The notes beneath the pieces were generated by a model, which was given only the letters and a program-made list of their open reading frames with translations, had not been told where the DNA came from and did no database searches. This document shows positions 46,870 to 59,477 of a stretch of DNA of 64,000 bases, one piece after another. A program made the position numbers and the translations under genes. Source of the stretch: Anarhynchus alexandrinus (Eukaryota > Chordata > Aves > Charadriiformes > Charadriidae); NCBI GenBank assembly GCA_008711295.1, contig VUYV01000041.1, positions 4,011,378 through 4,075,377 on the forward strand. Reading direction: 5' to 3'. The number at the start of each line of letters is the position of its first letter. The stretch's first letter is position 1.

Positions 46870-47200
46870 TCGTAGAATCATAGAATGGTTTAGGTTGGAA
46901 AGGACCTTGAAGATCATCGAGTTCCAACCCCCCTGCCATGGGCAGGGACACCTCCCACTACACCAGGCTGCCCAAGGCCACGTCCAGCCTGGCCTTGAAC
47001 ACCTCCGGGGATGGGGCCTCAACAGCCTCTCTGGGCAACCTGTTCCAGTGCCTCACCACCCTCAAAGTGAAAAACTTCTTCCTAATGTTTAATCTAAACC
47101 TGCCCTCTTCCAGTTTGAAGCCATTCCCCCTTGTCGTATCGCTACATGCCCTAGTAAAAAGTCCTTCCCCAGCTCTCCTGTAGGCCCCCTTTAGGTATGC
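46870..47200 (-). mobile_element. CR1 LINE 3' fragment (minus orientation)
   Basis: About 330 bp of CR1 3' UTR and the end of ORF2 on the minus strand. It begins at the terminal octamers (TAGAATCATAGAATGG on the + strand) and runs through the GGCAGGGACACCTCCCACTA block to a GGCCCCCTTTAGGTA segment near 47196. It is nearly identical to the 38266 copy where they overlap. Frames overlapping it on the + strand (46781-47183) are antisense CR1. Confidence 0.95.
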
Positions 47201-47229
47201 CAGATCCCCTCTCCTTTCTCCTTCCTACC

Positions 47230-47560
47230 ACACCAGAGCCGTGCCACCGCAGCAGTTTGTGTTGCTCCAAACCAGCTGGCAAAGAAAAGCATCCATATGA
47301 CAGCCGTGCGGGATGGCAAGGGGGAGGTGGGGGCTGGAGAGGACCGCGCTCTCTGGGGTAGCTGCGTTTGGGCAAGCTGCAATCTGGCCCTCAGCGTGCA
47401 CCTGCTCGCAGCGAGGGACGGAGAGCATCGCTGCCAGGGGAGAGCCTGCAGGAGGGCAGAAAGCGCTGGGGGCCACGTCCTCAGCTGCCGCTCCGCTCCA
47501 ACGGGATGATGAAAGCCGCTCCTGCTTTCCTCAGGTGAGGCACCGAGCCTGAAGGCTAAC
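47230..47560 (+). promoter_or_regulatory. CpG-rich patch with exon-donor-like end
   Basis: GC- and CpG-rich sequence directly past a CR1. It includes two adjacent ATGs (47507, 47510) opening MMKAAPAFL and running into a CAG|GTGAGG donor at 47535/47536. This resembles a first exon, but no downstream acceptor or protein family supports it. It could be a promoter of a non-coding transcript or coincidence. Confidence 0.25.
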
Positions 47561-48369
47561 TCAGTGAATTTTTTCCCTAATCCGGTTTATCAGAGGGTGA
47601 AATTAGCCTCTCCCCCCAGACAAAAGTACTGCCAAGATGGAGCACTTGCCTCTCCTGGAGCCTTTCCCTCCGCTCCCCGGGCTGCTGGGTGCCCTACGCC
47701 CTGCTGCTTCGTGCTACTCAGCTGCATTTTCCTCCTCCAAAGCCCCGTAGAGAGGGCTTGTGCTGGCTGCCCACCTCTCTGCAGAAGACACTGCACAGTG
47801 TCTTGCCCTTCCTAAGGGGGATTTTGTCTGGGTGCCATAGCCCAAACAACAGCTTGTGGGGCCATTGGGGCAAAATGCTGCCCATCCAGCCTATCCAGGG
47901 ACCCTGGTTTCCACATTTATTCCTGAATGGGGAAGAAATGCTCATCGAAATGACAAAAGAGGTGCTATCCTATTGCCTTACGCAGATGGGAATCCTACTT
48001 GCATTGGCCATATTGCTTTTGAGCAATTCCCCTAGTTCATCCGCATAAAAATATCTGTCCCATGAGCCTTAGATCTCCTGTGGGTGGCTCATTTGGGACA
48101 CCTCACAAATCTGTCTGGTGGAGACTCACTGAATACATCTGGCTTGCTCCTATTTCTAAAACTGAGCAAAGGAGTTCTTTATTTGTGGCTGTTCCCTCCA
48201 TTTGCCTGGCGTGGGGTTGGTTACCCAAGAAGAGATGCCTGCCGTGCTCTAAAAAGGGGAAGGTTATCTATGTGCAGCTTGAAAACGGAGCTGTGTTGCA
48301 GCACCTGTTCAATCCCATTACAAAGAAAGCCAGGATGGCAGGAGTAGAGACAGAGCAAAGTGTATAAGA

Positions 48370-48404
48370 CGCAGGTTTATTTTAAGTGAAATTTAAAACC
48401 TGCG
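48370..48404. repeat. 9-bp inverted repeat, 17-nt loop
   Basis: CGCAGGTTT (48370-48378) and AAACCTGCG (48396-48404) are exact reverse complements around an AT-rich loop. Confidence 0.85.
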
Positions 48405-50097
48405 ACTAGAAATAAATGCTTTCTTCACAATGCAGTAGCAAGGAAGGGAGAACGCATTTTCCAAGCAAATTGCAAAAGTTCAGGAAATTCTTGGCTTACT
48501 ATTTGTTCCAAGTGATATAAAGGAGAAGGAAGAGACTCTATCCAGCATAAATCATATTTTTAAGATTTTCCCAATATTGCTTCCTGTCTTTGTGCTTAGG
48601 CAGCACACTGTATACAGAAATACAACAAATTTGCTTTATCTTTTCAGAAGAAAGTGTCTGCTATATCATTTGCTGGCTCTCGTTCGTTCGTTCATTCAAA
48701 AACAGCAGGAAAAGGGCTTTTGTTTAAGAACAGTCAAGGTCAGGGATTTTTGTTTTTGATGTTGGCTGCCAGTAGCTTGAATTCTCTGACTACTATTTCC
48801 AAGTCAATCTCGGATAGCAATCTAATTGCTAGCTTACAGGGAGATATTTCACAGCTACAAGTTAGCTGCAGTGAGCACAGAACAGAAAGAGATTTCAGGA
48901 TAAAATTGAAAGTCTTGTAGTGTCTCAGCCCCTATTCATGCCAATCTCAAATTAAGTTAATCAAGCCTACTAAAGGGCTGCCAATTTGACCCTGATGCTG
49001 CAAACTCTTTTCCATGCACACTCACCTTTGGAATCTGTATGAGCAAAAGCTTTACCTGCACGTCTTGGTTTGCAGAATCAGGGCCATATACACCAGGATT
49101 TACCATTCCAAATATTTATTTTCATAGCGAGCAATCAAGAATGCAAAATAATGTTGTGATTTTGTAAAAAAGAGAAGCAATGTTCTGCAAGTGATGACCT
49201 GCATGTCTGGGGCATTTTTCAAGCCGTACTACCTTGACATTGCACAGTTAATTGCCCCGTCTCATTCACAGTCAAACTACTATATTTCTAAAGCCTCGAG
49301 TTAATGGCCAAATGGAAGGAAAACAAATCATTAGCCAAAAATATCTATGCCATAAAATGTCAGTATGGAAGTATGAACACTTCTTGTTGAGTTTATTTTT
49401 CTGGCAACAGGGCATTTTGGTGGCAGGCAGGCAGGCATGGCAGAAGTAGAAATGTGTTGTAGTTTATTCCCTGGTCTGTAAAACTGAGCCACCATATAAG
49501 AGTGCAACTTAATCATATATCTACTGACAACTCCCGTTTAGGCCACTCATTAGCAGTTTGTGAACACATAGAGAGATTTTGCTTTTTTTCACCTTTTAAT
49601 GTAATTCTCAAGATTTTATGAATGTATCAATTAGAGACTTCCAGTAATGGAAAGCAGGTTTCAAACTGTGGAGGAGCACAATAAATCACCAACCATATGG
49701 GCTTTTGTCATTAAAAGAAAGCCATAATAAGACAAAAACTGAAGTAAGTTAAAACAGCTGAACAGTGATCTGAGGCGGTCTCATGCAAAACCCACTACCT
49801 TGGCTTGTTCACAGGCAGCTTCTTTAGAAGACTGAAAGAAAACCTTTTTCAACTCTCTATTTCTTGGCTACGTCAGAAAGAAAGCAAAGAAAAAGCCATC
49901 TCAGTGCCGCTTTTCATGCTCTGCTTACTCTGTTTTCACATGAGATCCTGTGCGCTACCTTTGTTTTTCCCCCCTTGCTTTTTAGAGGGCTCCTTGTGCA
50001 AAACAATAGAGAGTCCCGATAACAACAGGCAGTTGCTCCAAGGCCTGGTTGTTCAGCAGGATTCACTCCAAGAAACCGAGAGGGGTGTGTTGAGGCC

Positions 50098-50157
50098 TTT
50101 TTTTTTTTTTTTTTTTTTCCCCCCCCCCTCCTTTCCTTGTACCNNNNNNNNNNNNNN
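50098..50157. repeat. poly-T / poly-C tract ending in a 14-bp gap
   Basis: About 20 T are followed by about 10 C, CTCC-rich sequence and 14 unknown bases (50144-50157). The homopolymers probably caused the gap. Confidence 0.95.
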
Positions 50158-53054
50158 CCGACAATAAATAAGACGGCGACTTGCAACGTGGACCGAGCTC
50201 GGTTACTTCCACTTCATCACACTGTTTGGAAGTGCCTTTGATGTATAAAAGCACCCCCTAAGATAATGAAATGCGGTGGCAGCTGGCTAATGGCTGGGAA
50301 AGTGCAAACCCTGCATTGAACTCTTCCCACCAGGCTATTCAGCACCCAGGCAATGTCAGTCTCAAGGAGACGAGGCGAGGGGGAAGAAACGGAGGCTTGT
50401 TGCTGCCGCAGCCTTCGGGCTTCTGGGCAGGCTGCTGTAGGTGGGGTATTATTTGCCTGGCTGAATAGAAGTGATGTGCCCGAGGCAAAGGGAAAGTTTT
50501 TACTGTCTTAACACATTAACCTCGCAGGCTCTGTCCTAGAAATGTTAAATGAAGCCACAGGGTCACGCTGCTTGAAGAGACACTGCTTTGGGTAAACTTT
50601 GAAATGAGCTATTTTTTTTTTTTGTTTTTTTTTTTTTAATACAATCCCGTCAGTCATGCAATCGGGGTTAGTTTCCTTTTGGGGAGGACTATCTTGTGGC
50701 TCGGCTCCATGGGAAATAAAAAAATAAACACATCCAGACTTTTCTCTCGGCTGCTGCAGGCCTAAATGTGGGGCAGGGCAAATGACAAAGATCCAAAACA
50801 GGCAGCGGGCACTGAAAAATATGAAAACCCTATTTGTTCAGGAGCTTTGAAACAGTAGGGGATTTATTCCTCGAACACAAAGAAAAGTTCCTGGTCTCTC
50901 TGTTAAATGTTCCTCTGTTAATAACATTATAATGTGGCCTGACCCTTGATTAGACGTGCACTTGTCTTCACGCACGTCCTCAGCTCTGCTAACCTCGGCA
51001 CCACGGTTTGTCACCAGAAAGTTCAGAATATGCACAGACTTTGCAGGTTCGGGGCTTGCCACTGCCAAACGTGCCAACAGCCTGCCCCAGGACAGAAGGT
51101 GCGACGCGAGATTCGAAATGTGGTCTCATCATAAAAAGAGTAAGTGGTGAATGGCAAACTTACCAGAATAAATATTTTGGGGAAATAGAGATCAGCTGTC
51201 TTTTATTATTTGGCAGAAAATTATTATTTTTTGATAGTTAAATTCTGGACTATTCAGGCACAATTCTAAAATTCAACTTGCCAACTATCTAGATTCAAGG
51301 GCCGGCTTATCCTGAAATACTACTGTCCTGGGTGTTATCACCTTGCAGGCAAGGGCAGGGTCATGTGTGACCAAATGGTCATATACTGACACTTTTATCC
51401 CCAGAATAGAAGTCCACAGTTGCCTGAGAGCTGCAGTAGCCTCCAAATCTCATCAATTCAGGAGGGGGCAGAAGACTAAAAAGGGACATTTCGCATACTT
51501 TGTCTCAAATAAGTACCCAGATCCGTACTCAGGTCAAGGCTGCTGAATCTCAGTGTGTACTTTCATTGACTGTATGCCAAAGGTGTATTGACTATTGTCA
51601 CTTAGGCTAACGCGTACTGTATCCCACAGTACAGCTCTGATATATTTCCCAAGAGCAAGCATAAGTCAACGTCACCAAAATTTTCAGTGCCACGTGGGAA
51701 TAGCTCTACTCGATACTAAGATTATGGCAGCAAACTTCTGGTCTGTTCCTTATGATCCCTCATCCTGGCCATATGTAGTGGCTTTTTAGGAAAAGTCTTT
51801 TTGTTTCATTAGGTTGACATTCAGTAAGAAATCCCAGCCCGGTTGGATATATTGGCTCTATCACTCAGCCTTTGACCGTTCCCTCCACAGAGCTTGTTTT
51901 CTAAATCTGGTTTTGAGAGCTGTTTGCTTGACAGACTGCTTCGCAGACTTACGATTGTTTGTTTCTGGCTCTTTTTGATTGCTCTGCTAATCTCTAGACT
52001 TTGGCCTTGAGGCTATTATTTATATTGTGCTTTTATTGGTGTTTGTTATTTGAAACTTTGTTTTCAGTAGATTTGCGGCCCCTTTCTAAACTGCTTTTCT
52101 GATTAAATTTTGTCGAAGAGGCTGGGTGGATGGCTTTACCTTTTTTCCCCCCCTGTTTGTTCTCCTCCTAATCGTTCAGTTGAGAACTCACCTGCCTTTT
52201 GTTTGTGCCTGCCTTTGCGATTTGTTCTCAGATTAGAAGGGGCAGCTGCACAGCTTTTACTTTTATTAGTTCTTCGCAATGAGTCAGGCAAAATATTAAC
52301 CACCCGTGTACTGCTCTCCCAAAACCTCAAGTGGATTACAATAGAAATCTTTCCTCCACAGTTTAGAAAAAAATGTTTTAATTCTTTGACTGTCACTTCA
52401 CGCAGGTTTGGGTTTTTTTGTGTATGTCTCTCGATGTATCTGCTATAAGGGTAGAATGAGCTTGAGTATCAGAACGCGTGAAAATAGCCTGACCTTTCCA
52501 ACAATTTGTCGGAACTTATTTTTGCAAAAGTTAGAGCGTGAAATTCAAATTGAAATTTAGGCCTCAGCCCTGGAATACCAGGAGCTCAGTGGGATGAATG
52601 CATGCTTCCAGCATTTCTCAAGCATACCACTTTCCAAGGCGTTGTGGTTCTTAGCTCTCTGATTCTTTATCTACCACAAAATGTAGTTTGGTCCTTTTTA
52701 GCTCTGCTAATAAAGTGGCTTCTGTCTTGATTTGGGTGATTTACAAAGTTTTACTGTTTCTCAGTTATTGAGCATTCTGCCTGTTTACATTTACTGCTGA
52801 TTGCTTGGACAGTGCCTTATCCTTAATGGGGAGCCAAGTCTCCTACAATTTACTTGCAATAATATCTGATGTGGGACTTTCTTCCTGCTAATACTTTTCA
52901 AAAATGTGTTTTGTATTTCTTTTGGGGTCAGGGGTAAGTGGGGAGGAAGGAGAAGGGGTGGAATATGCCATAGATTAAGCTAAGCTCCCCAAAGACCAAT
53001 TAGTCGTACCAAATTTCAGTTCTTTTACAAATTTTTGGTTACTACGTTTCAATT

Positions 53055-53077
53055 TCTTGGAGCTTGAGGCTCCAAGA
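53055..53077. repeat. 9-bp stem, 5-nt loop hairpin
   Basis: TCTTGGAGC (53055-53063), loop TTGAG, GCTCCAAGA (53069-53077): a perfect stem. Confidence 0.9.
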
Positions 53078-54608
53078 CCGTGGCTGAGCAAGAAGCTGAA
53101 TGGCCACAATAACAGCTAAAGCCAACGGTCTCTGCAAGCACTTCAGTTTTTTGGGAATTGGGCAGGATGTTCAGAACAGGAGCTTCAATGGGGAGAGAGT
53201 TAAGTGCAGAACACTGCTGACGGTAAACGCTTAAGTGCCTAATATTTGGGATCCCAAATTAACTGATGCACAATTAGTGGGTTATTTTTAAAATGTAGTT
53301 GTTGGCAAAGAATGATAACAGTGTAATGTGCGAGCCAATACTGAATTTGTCCATGCTCGAGTCTGTGTCTCTACGTTATGTGTGCTGAGGCTGGTAAAGA
53401 AGATAGATAAACTGGTTTCCTTGTTAACCGTTGCTATTTCTTTGTATACTGTGCTGAATGGTTATGTACCACCTAGTGGGACCCTGGTTATTGAATTTTG
53501 TTTTTCTAATTATGGCACATTTTATAACCGACAGTATACGTCTGCGGTGATTGAGATGTGTTTGTCTCCAGAGCGATCCCAGTCCTGATACGCTAAACCA
53601 GGCTGCATTTCCTCTCGTTTCACATTTCAGCTACCAGCAGTGGATTTGCTTTGCTCCTTCTTTCTAGGCTGAGCACTTAGGTTATTCCCTCAGCTCTACG
53701 CTGGCTCTTTTAACCTCATTTCTGTCCAGTTCTGTATAAGTATTTGCCTCACATTTTTCAAAGGTACATTAGCATTCATCATTCTCCCGACTCACGCTTT
53801 CTAACCTCCTGGCTGAATGGTTTTCTGGGTTCGTTTCCATTGCTCATATTTTCTGAGGTTTTGGCCATTTCAATTTGCATTTTTATCAGTTCTCTCAACC
53901 ATCCATCTTTAGCTTTTATAATGTGGTATGTGATTCTTTTGACATCTGGGGTTGCTGAAGCGATGCACAGGATGGGTTCCACTCTCTTTTCAGGCTGATG
54001 TGGTGATGGTCTCTTGAGGTCCTTTTAGTAAAACCTTCTTCACTTTCTGGACTGCAGCCTGAGCTTATTCCAAGCTCCATTTCATTCCGCTGTAGGTTCC
54101 ACTGGCGCAGTGTTTCTTTGAACCACTGAAGCTTTTATATTAATAATTGGATTATAAACATGGTGAGTTGTTTGATCCTTCGTGTGCTTTTGATGCTAAT
54201 TCTACTTTAGCATTTTGTTTTGTTTTCATACAAATACCTTAAATAAAGTTAGTTTTCTAAGATATGCACAGATTTGCTTCAGTGGATCAGGCCCTATTCT
54301 CCACATTCGTTTTGAGTTTTGTCTCCCAGCCAGAGTCTGTCAGAGGTGCATGGCATTTGGTAGATATTTTCTGTCTCTCAGGAGTGAGACTCAACATCTG
54401 CTGTAGGGCTGGCTTCAAAGGGTTTGTCCCAGTGCAACCTCTGTGGAAATTTAGCCTACTTACACCAGCAAATATATGAGTGACTATATTACAGTGTCTT
54501 ATCTGCTGGCGTCCACGAAGCCGTTGATGGTCTTCTTCAAAAACAATGCATTTGGGTAGTTCATTTCCAACGAAAAAAGTCAGAAAAGCATAATTTCTAT
54601 AGTCCAGT

Positions 54609-54650
54609 AAAAAAAAAAAAAAAAAAAAACCAAAAAAAACCAAACCAGAA
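54609..54650. repeat. poly-A tract with CCAAA units
   Basis: An A homopolymer of about 20 bp, then ACC-interrupted A runs. No retroposon body is visible upstream. Confidence 0.9.
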
Positions 54651-55409
54651 TGTTTTGTGGATATTTTTTTTTTTAAATCATCCTTAATGCCTTTTCTCTC
54701 TAGTGTGGTAGCGTACCTTTGTGCCACGAGGTCATAGTTGCTCCTGGAAATATGTGGTAATTGCCTTTGAGCTATAAGTGCTCCAGACCAGACCTGTTCT
54801 CTGCAGGAGAAGTCTTCAAGGGTATTTCCATTGCTCTGATCCACTCAAAGTGGGTTGCTGGAAATCTCTGGACTCACTGCCAGAAGAGATGGGATTAATT
54901 GGAAGACCCTCTGTGCTCTGAGAAACTCCAAGCAGAATTCTTTGAGAAGACTTATTATCAGTAAAATGTAGGTACTCTCAAAGTGAGAACAAAGTAAAAC
55001 TACCAGCTGTCAGCTGGAAAGAAGGAAGAAAGGAGGAAAGAAATGAAAAAAACATAGTGTGTAGTTGATAATTAATCTGTAAGGTGCTGCAGACCGCACT
55101 CAGCCTTTGTATTATCTAGAGAGAAATAGATGTCATCCACGATCACACATATTCCCCTGTACTTCCATCAGAAGGTTGTTTAGGCCTTACCTCTTCAAAG
55201 ATTTATGCACACATTTAATCTTACTGACTTTTCAAATGGTAAAATTAAGCATGTACGTCAATCTCTGCAGGAACAAGATGTGCACCTTTTTTTTTCCAAA
55301 GTGCATGTCAGCCAAACTAAACTGCAACAAAAAATCAGGGAGTGTTTCCAAACCATTGTGTGTAGACTTGCTTGGAGGGGTTCCTGGATTGCATCCCTCT
55401 CAGATTTCA

Positions 55410-55429
55410 CTGATACTCCTGAGTATCAG
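55410..55429. repeat. perfect 9-bp inverted repeat, 2-nt spacer
   Basis: CTGATACTC (55410-55418), CT, GAGTATCAG (55421-55429). Confidence 0.9.
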
Positions 55430-56086
55430 GATTGCGATGGATACACATAATTTTATTTGAGTTATCTCAAGTGCTTCACAGTGAGCCAAATTTCCATTTT
55501 CCAGTAACTGAGTTTTCAAGAGGAAAAAAAACAATCATCTTACTCACTTGTGACAAAACACAGAAAACACACTCATTTGGGGGAAAAAAACGAAATCTTA
55601 TAAAAATCTGCTTTGATTAAGAAACCAAAGCATTTTATTAGGAGGCAGGGTGGAAGCAGGATGGCCTTTTAGGTAGAGTAGCTCAGGTTTTGTGGGCTCA
55701 CAAGGATCTTTCTGAAGAAATATGTCCATATGAAATTTTCCAAAATGGCTATCTGCCTTGGATGGAATGTTTCTGGAAAAAACTTAAAAGGCAAAATAGT
55801 TAAGTCTCTTCTGAAAGACACTTCTAAGAGAAAAGATGTTTTTCTTAATAAAAAGGAAAAATCCCTCAATCCCTCAATGAATTCATCGGGGAACACTTGC
55901 ACCTCTACAGATCTGACATGGCATTCTGAAACCTGACAAGGTTTCTTATTTTTAAGGAATTTTCTTTTTGTCATCTTCTCCTTTGGACAAATTGACCAGT
56001 GTTGGCAAACCCAAACATTTAAAAAAACTCTCTGTATGTGCTCTGCTGAGACTTGTTACAGTTTGGCAGCTAAATTCTCAGAAAAT

Positions 56087-56215
56087 GGGAAAAAGAGACA
56101 AAGCAAAAGGGGAAAAAATAAATGAAGAAGATAAAGGAGAAAGATAACATAAAGGAAATAAGGGAGGAAGAGGAGAACAAGAAAATAAAGGAAAAAAAGA
56201 AGAAAAAGAAATCTG
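56087..56215. repeat. long purine-rich (GA/AAAG) tract
   Basis: About 130 bp that is almost entirely A and G on the + strand with only scattered T or C. It is a degenerate GAA/AAGG repeat. A second, shorter purine tract lies at about 55018-55050. Confidence 0.9.
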
Positions 56216-59200
56216 TCATTCGCAGAGTTATGCTAGCTCCAGGGTGCCTTGCTCAAATCAGGACTTTCTCTGGTGCTGCTTTTCCAAGTTGAAAGGTGCT
56301 ACCCGGGTGCCAGGAGCCCTTGTAGAAGGTAAGGAAACTGCTTATGGCTGTTCAGGTGTCTGGAAGAGGAATTTATTTGCCTTGTATGAGGGGTGATCAA
56401 GAACTAAGGTTCAAGCCTGGTGGTGGTAGACAGTTACTTACCAAAACAAGGATCATGAAGGATGAACTGGAACTGCTTAGTGGTGGAAAGAGAGTAGAAA
56501 CATGAGGGTTTGGGAGAGTGAGACCAAAAGAGAGGTTGCAGGGAAATCTAGGAAATTAATAAGGGAAACTGGATTGGGAATGAAGGGCACTTTCATGAAA
56601 AATGTTGGGAAGATTGCGACTGTGAATAGGGTAGGGGGTACTTTTTAGGCCTTGGATAAGGAGGCTGAAGCGGGAAGGCTGGGACTGGGAGAAAAAAAGT
56701 AGAAGGCATGTGGAAGAGATAGACAGGAGCAGGACAGTTTGGTCAGGGCAGGTAGGTCAGGAGTTTATGGTCTTCTCACCCCTACCCACAGCCTGGAATG
56801 AAAAGCCAGTTTCTTCACTGGCTGCAAACGTCTGTGAAATTCACTGCCAGACTACATGCCCATTCTCCTTTAGTTTAAACAACCTTCAGAAAGGAAGTAT
56901 GAAATAGAATTTGAAATAGCTGCGTGTTGAGTCCACTGCACACACTGAAGCAGGGTGGGAGAGGGCGGGAAAGAAATGTGTGGTTATGAAATTAAGACCA
57001 TATCTGAGTGCATTCGCCTAAGCGGGCTGGATTGATGTTGCCCGAGCAGCTTTCATTCTGGCATTTTCAACCTTTTGAATGCTGACTCTGCAATGTTAGT
57101 GTAGTTTTAATGCACTTTAACTGTCTATGAATAGAAAACAGTAGAAATGTGGCACAATAGACCATATGGCTGGTCAGAATTAATTATCTACAGATCTAGC
57201 TTGTGACTGGGGAGGCTCTGCAGTACACCTTTTCCTTTCAACTCTTGTTATTTCATGTATTCTTTTAATTTAACAATAAGCAACTGAAAACATTATAATG
57301 TGGAGTGAGGAAAGACAGCTTTTTAATACTGTTTGATTGTTTGCCAAAGTTTTTGCAAGTGTTCCTGTTAGGACATATTACTACATACTATATACAGCAT
57401 ATTTATATTCTTACAACATGTTTAAACTTCTCAGTTATAAATTTCTTGAATGTCTAGAATTGCCTGGGAAAGCAAACCTGCACAACCTGCACTTGTCCTT
57501 CTTCCTTGGCAACGCTGATGCACCTTTTGTCAGGTTGGTGGGATCTTGAAGGCAAGGTCAGAACTCCACAGCAGACGGCAAATGGGTGTGTTTACAGGGG
57601 AACGGGAGAAATTTGGAGAGGAAAGCTGAATGCCTTATGTGAGATGAAAAGATTGAAAAGTGATAGTAAGAGATCAAAGTGTGTTGATTCAGTTGTATAA
57701 TTTGGCCTCAAGACTATTAAACATAGGTTACAGTTCACCAGGGGAATTTTTTTCTGCTAGCCTGTTCTCCTCCCAGCCAGGGAGGAGGGAAGGGGGATGG
57801 GAAAAGGAAGCAATTCTCAGATCTACCCCATTGTTTTCACTTCTACCAAGCTGAAGCAGAGCTCCAGTGGGGAATATTTGGAGCATAGCTGTGTGACACG
57901 TTCTTTTCCCTGCCTTTCTTTTTTTAAATTCTTCTTTTTCCTCCTCCTTTGGAAGAGGCTGTAGTAAACTCTATTAAATATGAATTTTTATCACAGAATG
58001 AATTTTGGATTTTTTCATCAAACATAAGGCAAGTTCTTCAAGATGTTTTTCTTTGTGAAAAATGACAAAAAATGTAAATGGGAATACTTATACGATCCTT
58101 TATGTTTTAGTGCTAGAAGCATGTGAACAGTGAAATTGCAGAAGTTCAGAAAAGCCAATCGGAAAGCACTTCATTGTTTCTTCCTCAGCAAGTTCCTACA
58201 TGCACCTACTACCACAGAATGGAGATTTTTGCCTTGTGTCCTTGGCCAGGACTGAAAAAAAAAAAAAAGCAAGCAAAAAAACTCCCTACATTAAGTTCAA
58301 GGCAAAAGGAAATAAATTGTCCATAGGGAGGATGGTGCATACTTTCTTAAATTCCTGTTCCCACTGAAGTCTCTGGGAACTTTTTGATGATTTAAAGCAC
58401 GGCCAAGATTTCTCCACTGATGATGAAAACTTGGCCTTCTAATTCTTTGGAAACTTAGTTTATTCTTTGCTTTCTCTCATCAAGGGGTTTCTAGAACAGT
58501 GTTGTGCTGCAACACCATCCAACACTTATGATGTGGACCCGTAGGGCCTGATGGTGTATTGCCCTGTAGCTATTTTCAGCAGTTGCAAATGGGTAAAGAA
58601 TATTGCCTTAAGACAGCGGAGGTGTGCTACAAGCATTGACCCTGCATGAACTGTTTACAATGAGCACAAAGCAACAGGGAATTCAGCAGTGTTGTTCTTA
58701 TAAGGAGCTCTTCTTCCCTTGCCAAGATATTGCCTTTTCTCTTGGAGCATCACTACATTGCAGATTCACCCTATGTCATTGTTCAAACAACACACGTAAA
58801 TAATAGATGTTTTTGTTCATTGGCCCAAATCTGAAAAGCTGGAGGGGAGCGTGAGGAGAGAAGTGTCTGAGTCAAGCAGAAGAGAAATTATTTGAATTGT
58901 AAGCTAAATTCAAGAGCTTTTATTAAATTTGTGGGATCTTCAACAACCTTTTCCTTGTCAGCTGGGTTGTTTTAAAGCAAAAAATTATATTTTGAAAGGA
59001 AAAGTAAAAATTTCATTTAGAAAAATATTGAAATAAACATTCCACCTCTTCCAAACAAGCTTTTCAATTTTTAAATTGTCAAAATATGAATGTCAATGGT
59101 CAGTATTTAAATGTTTTCCTATTACTTTTTAATCTCTCTCCCTATCAGACAGGTAAAGCCTGAATTATTTTTGTTCCTTTAAATTCCTTAGGAATTGTGG

Positions 59201-59477
59201 GGAGACAGAAACATATTAATCACAAATACTTGGTCCAGCTATAAAACTAAATAATCATTGAAGCATCTTCTGCTTGGGTATTGCAAAGCATGAGATACAT
59301 TATTTGCATTTTAACCTTTGTATATCATAGACTGATGATACTTGCATATAATTCAACCTTCTCTTGCTCAGAGCTGAAAACCTTGGCAGAGGTTTGGGTG
59401 ACTGACATGCTGCTTCCTTCCGTTCTCACTGCATTCCTCCCCACAGTGTGCATGCTCATTTTAGTGTAATTTGGAAT

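Larger units (their letters stand above)
47561..59477. other. gene-poor intergenic region
   Basis: No recognisable coding exon. Visible features are a 9-bp inverted repeat at 48370-48404, a small TTCG run (48678-48693), a poly-T/poly-C tract with a 14-bp gap (50098-50157), poly-T near 50609-50639, hairpins at 53055-53077 and 55410-55429, poly-A with CCAAA units (54609-54650), a purine tract (56087-56215) and poly-A near 58255-58269. The 185-codon minus frame 54287-54844 runs through the poly-A tract and is not a gene. Confidence 0.65.

Noticed and set aside
46781..47183. 103- and 81-codon plus-strand frames
   Set aside because: Antisense translation of a CR1 3' end.
54287..54844. 185-codon minus-strand frame
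   Set aside because: It reads straight through a poly-A tract (encoding F runs) and has no recognisable domain.
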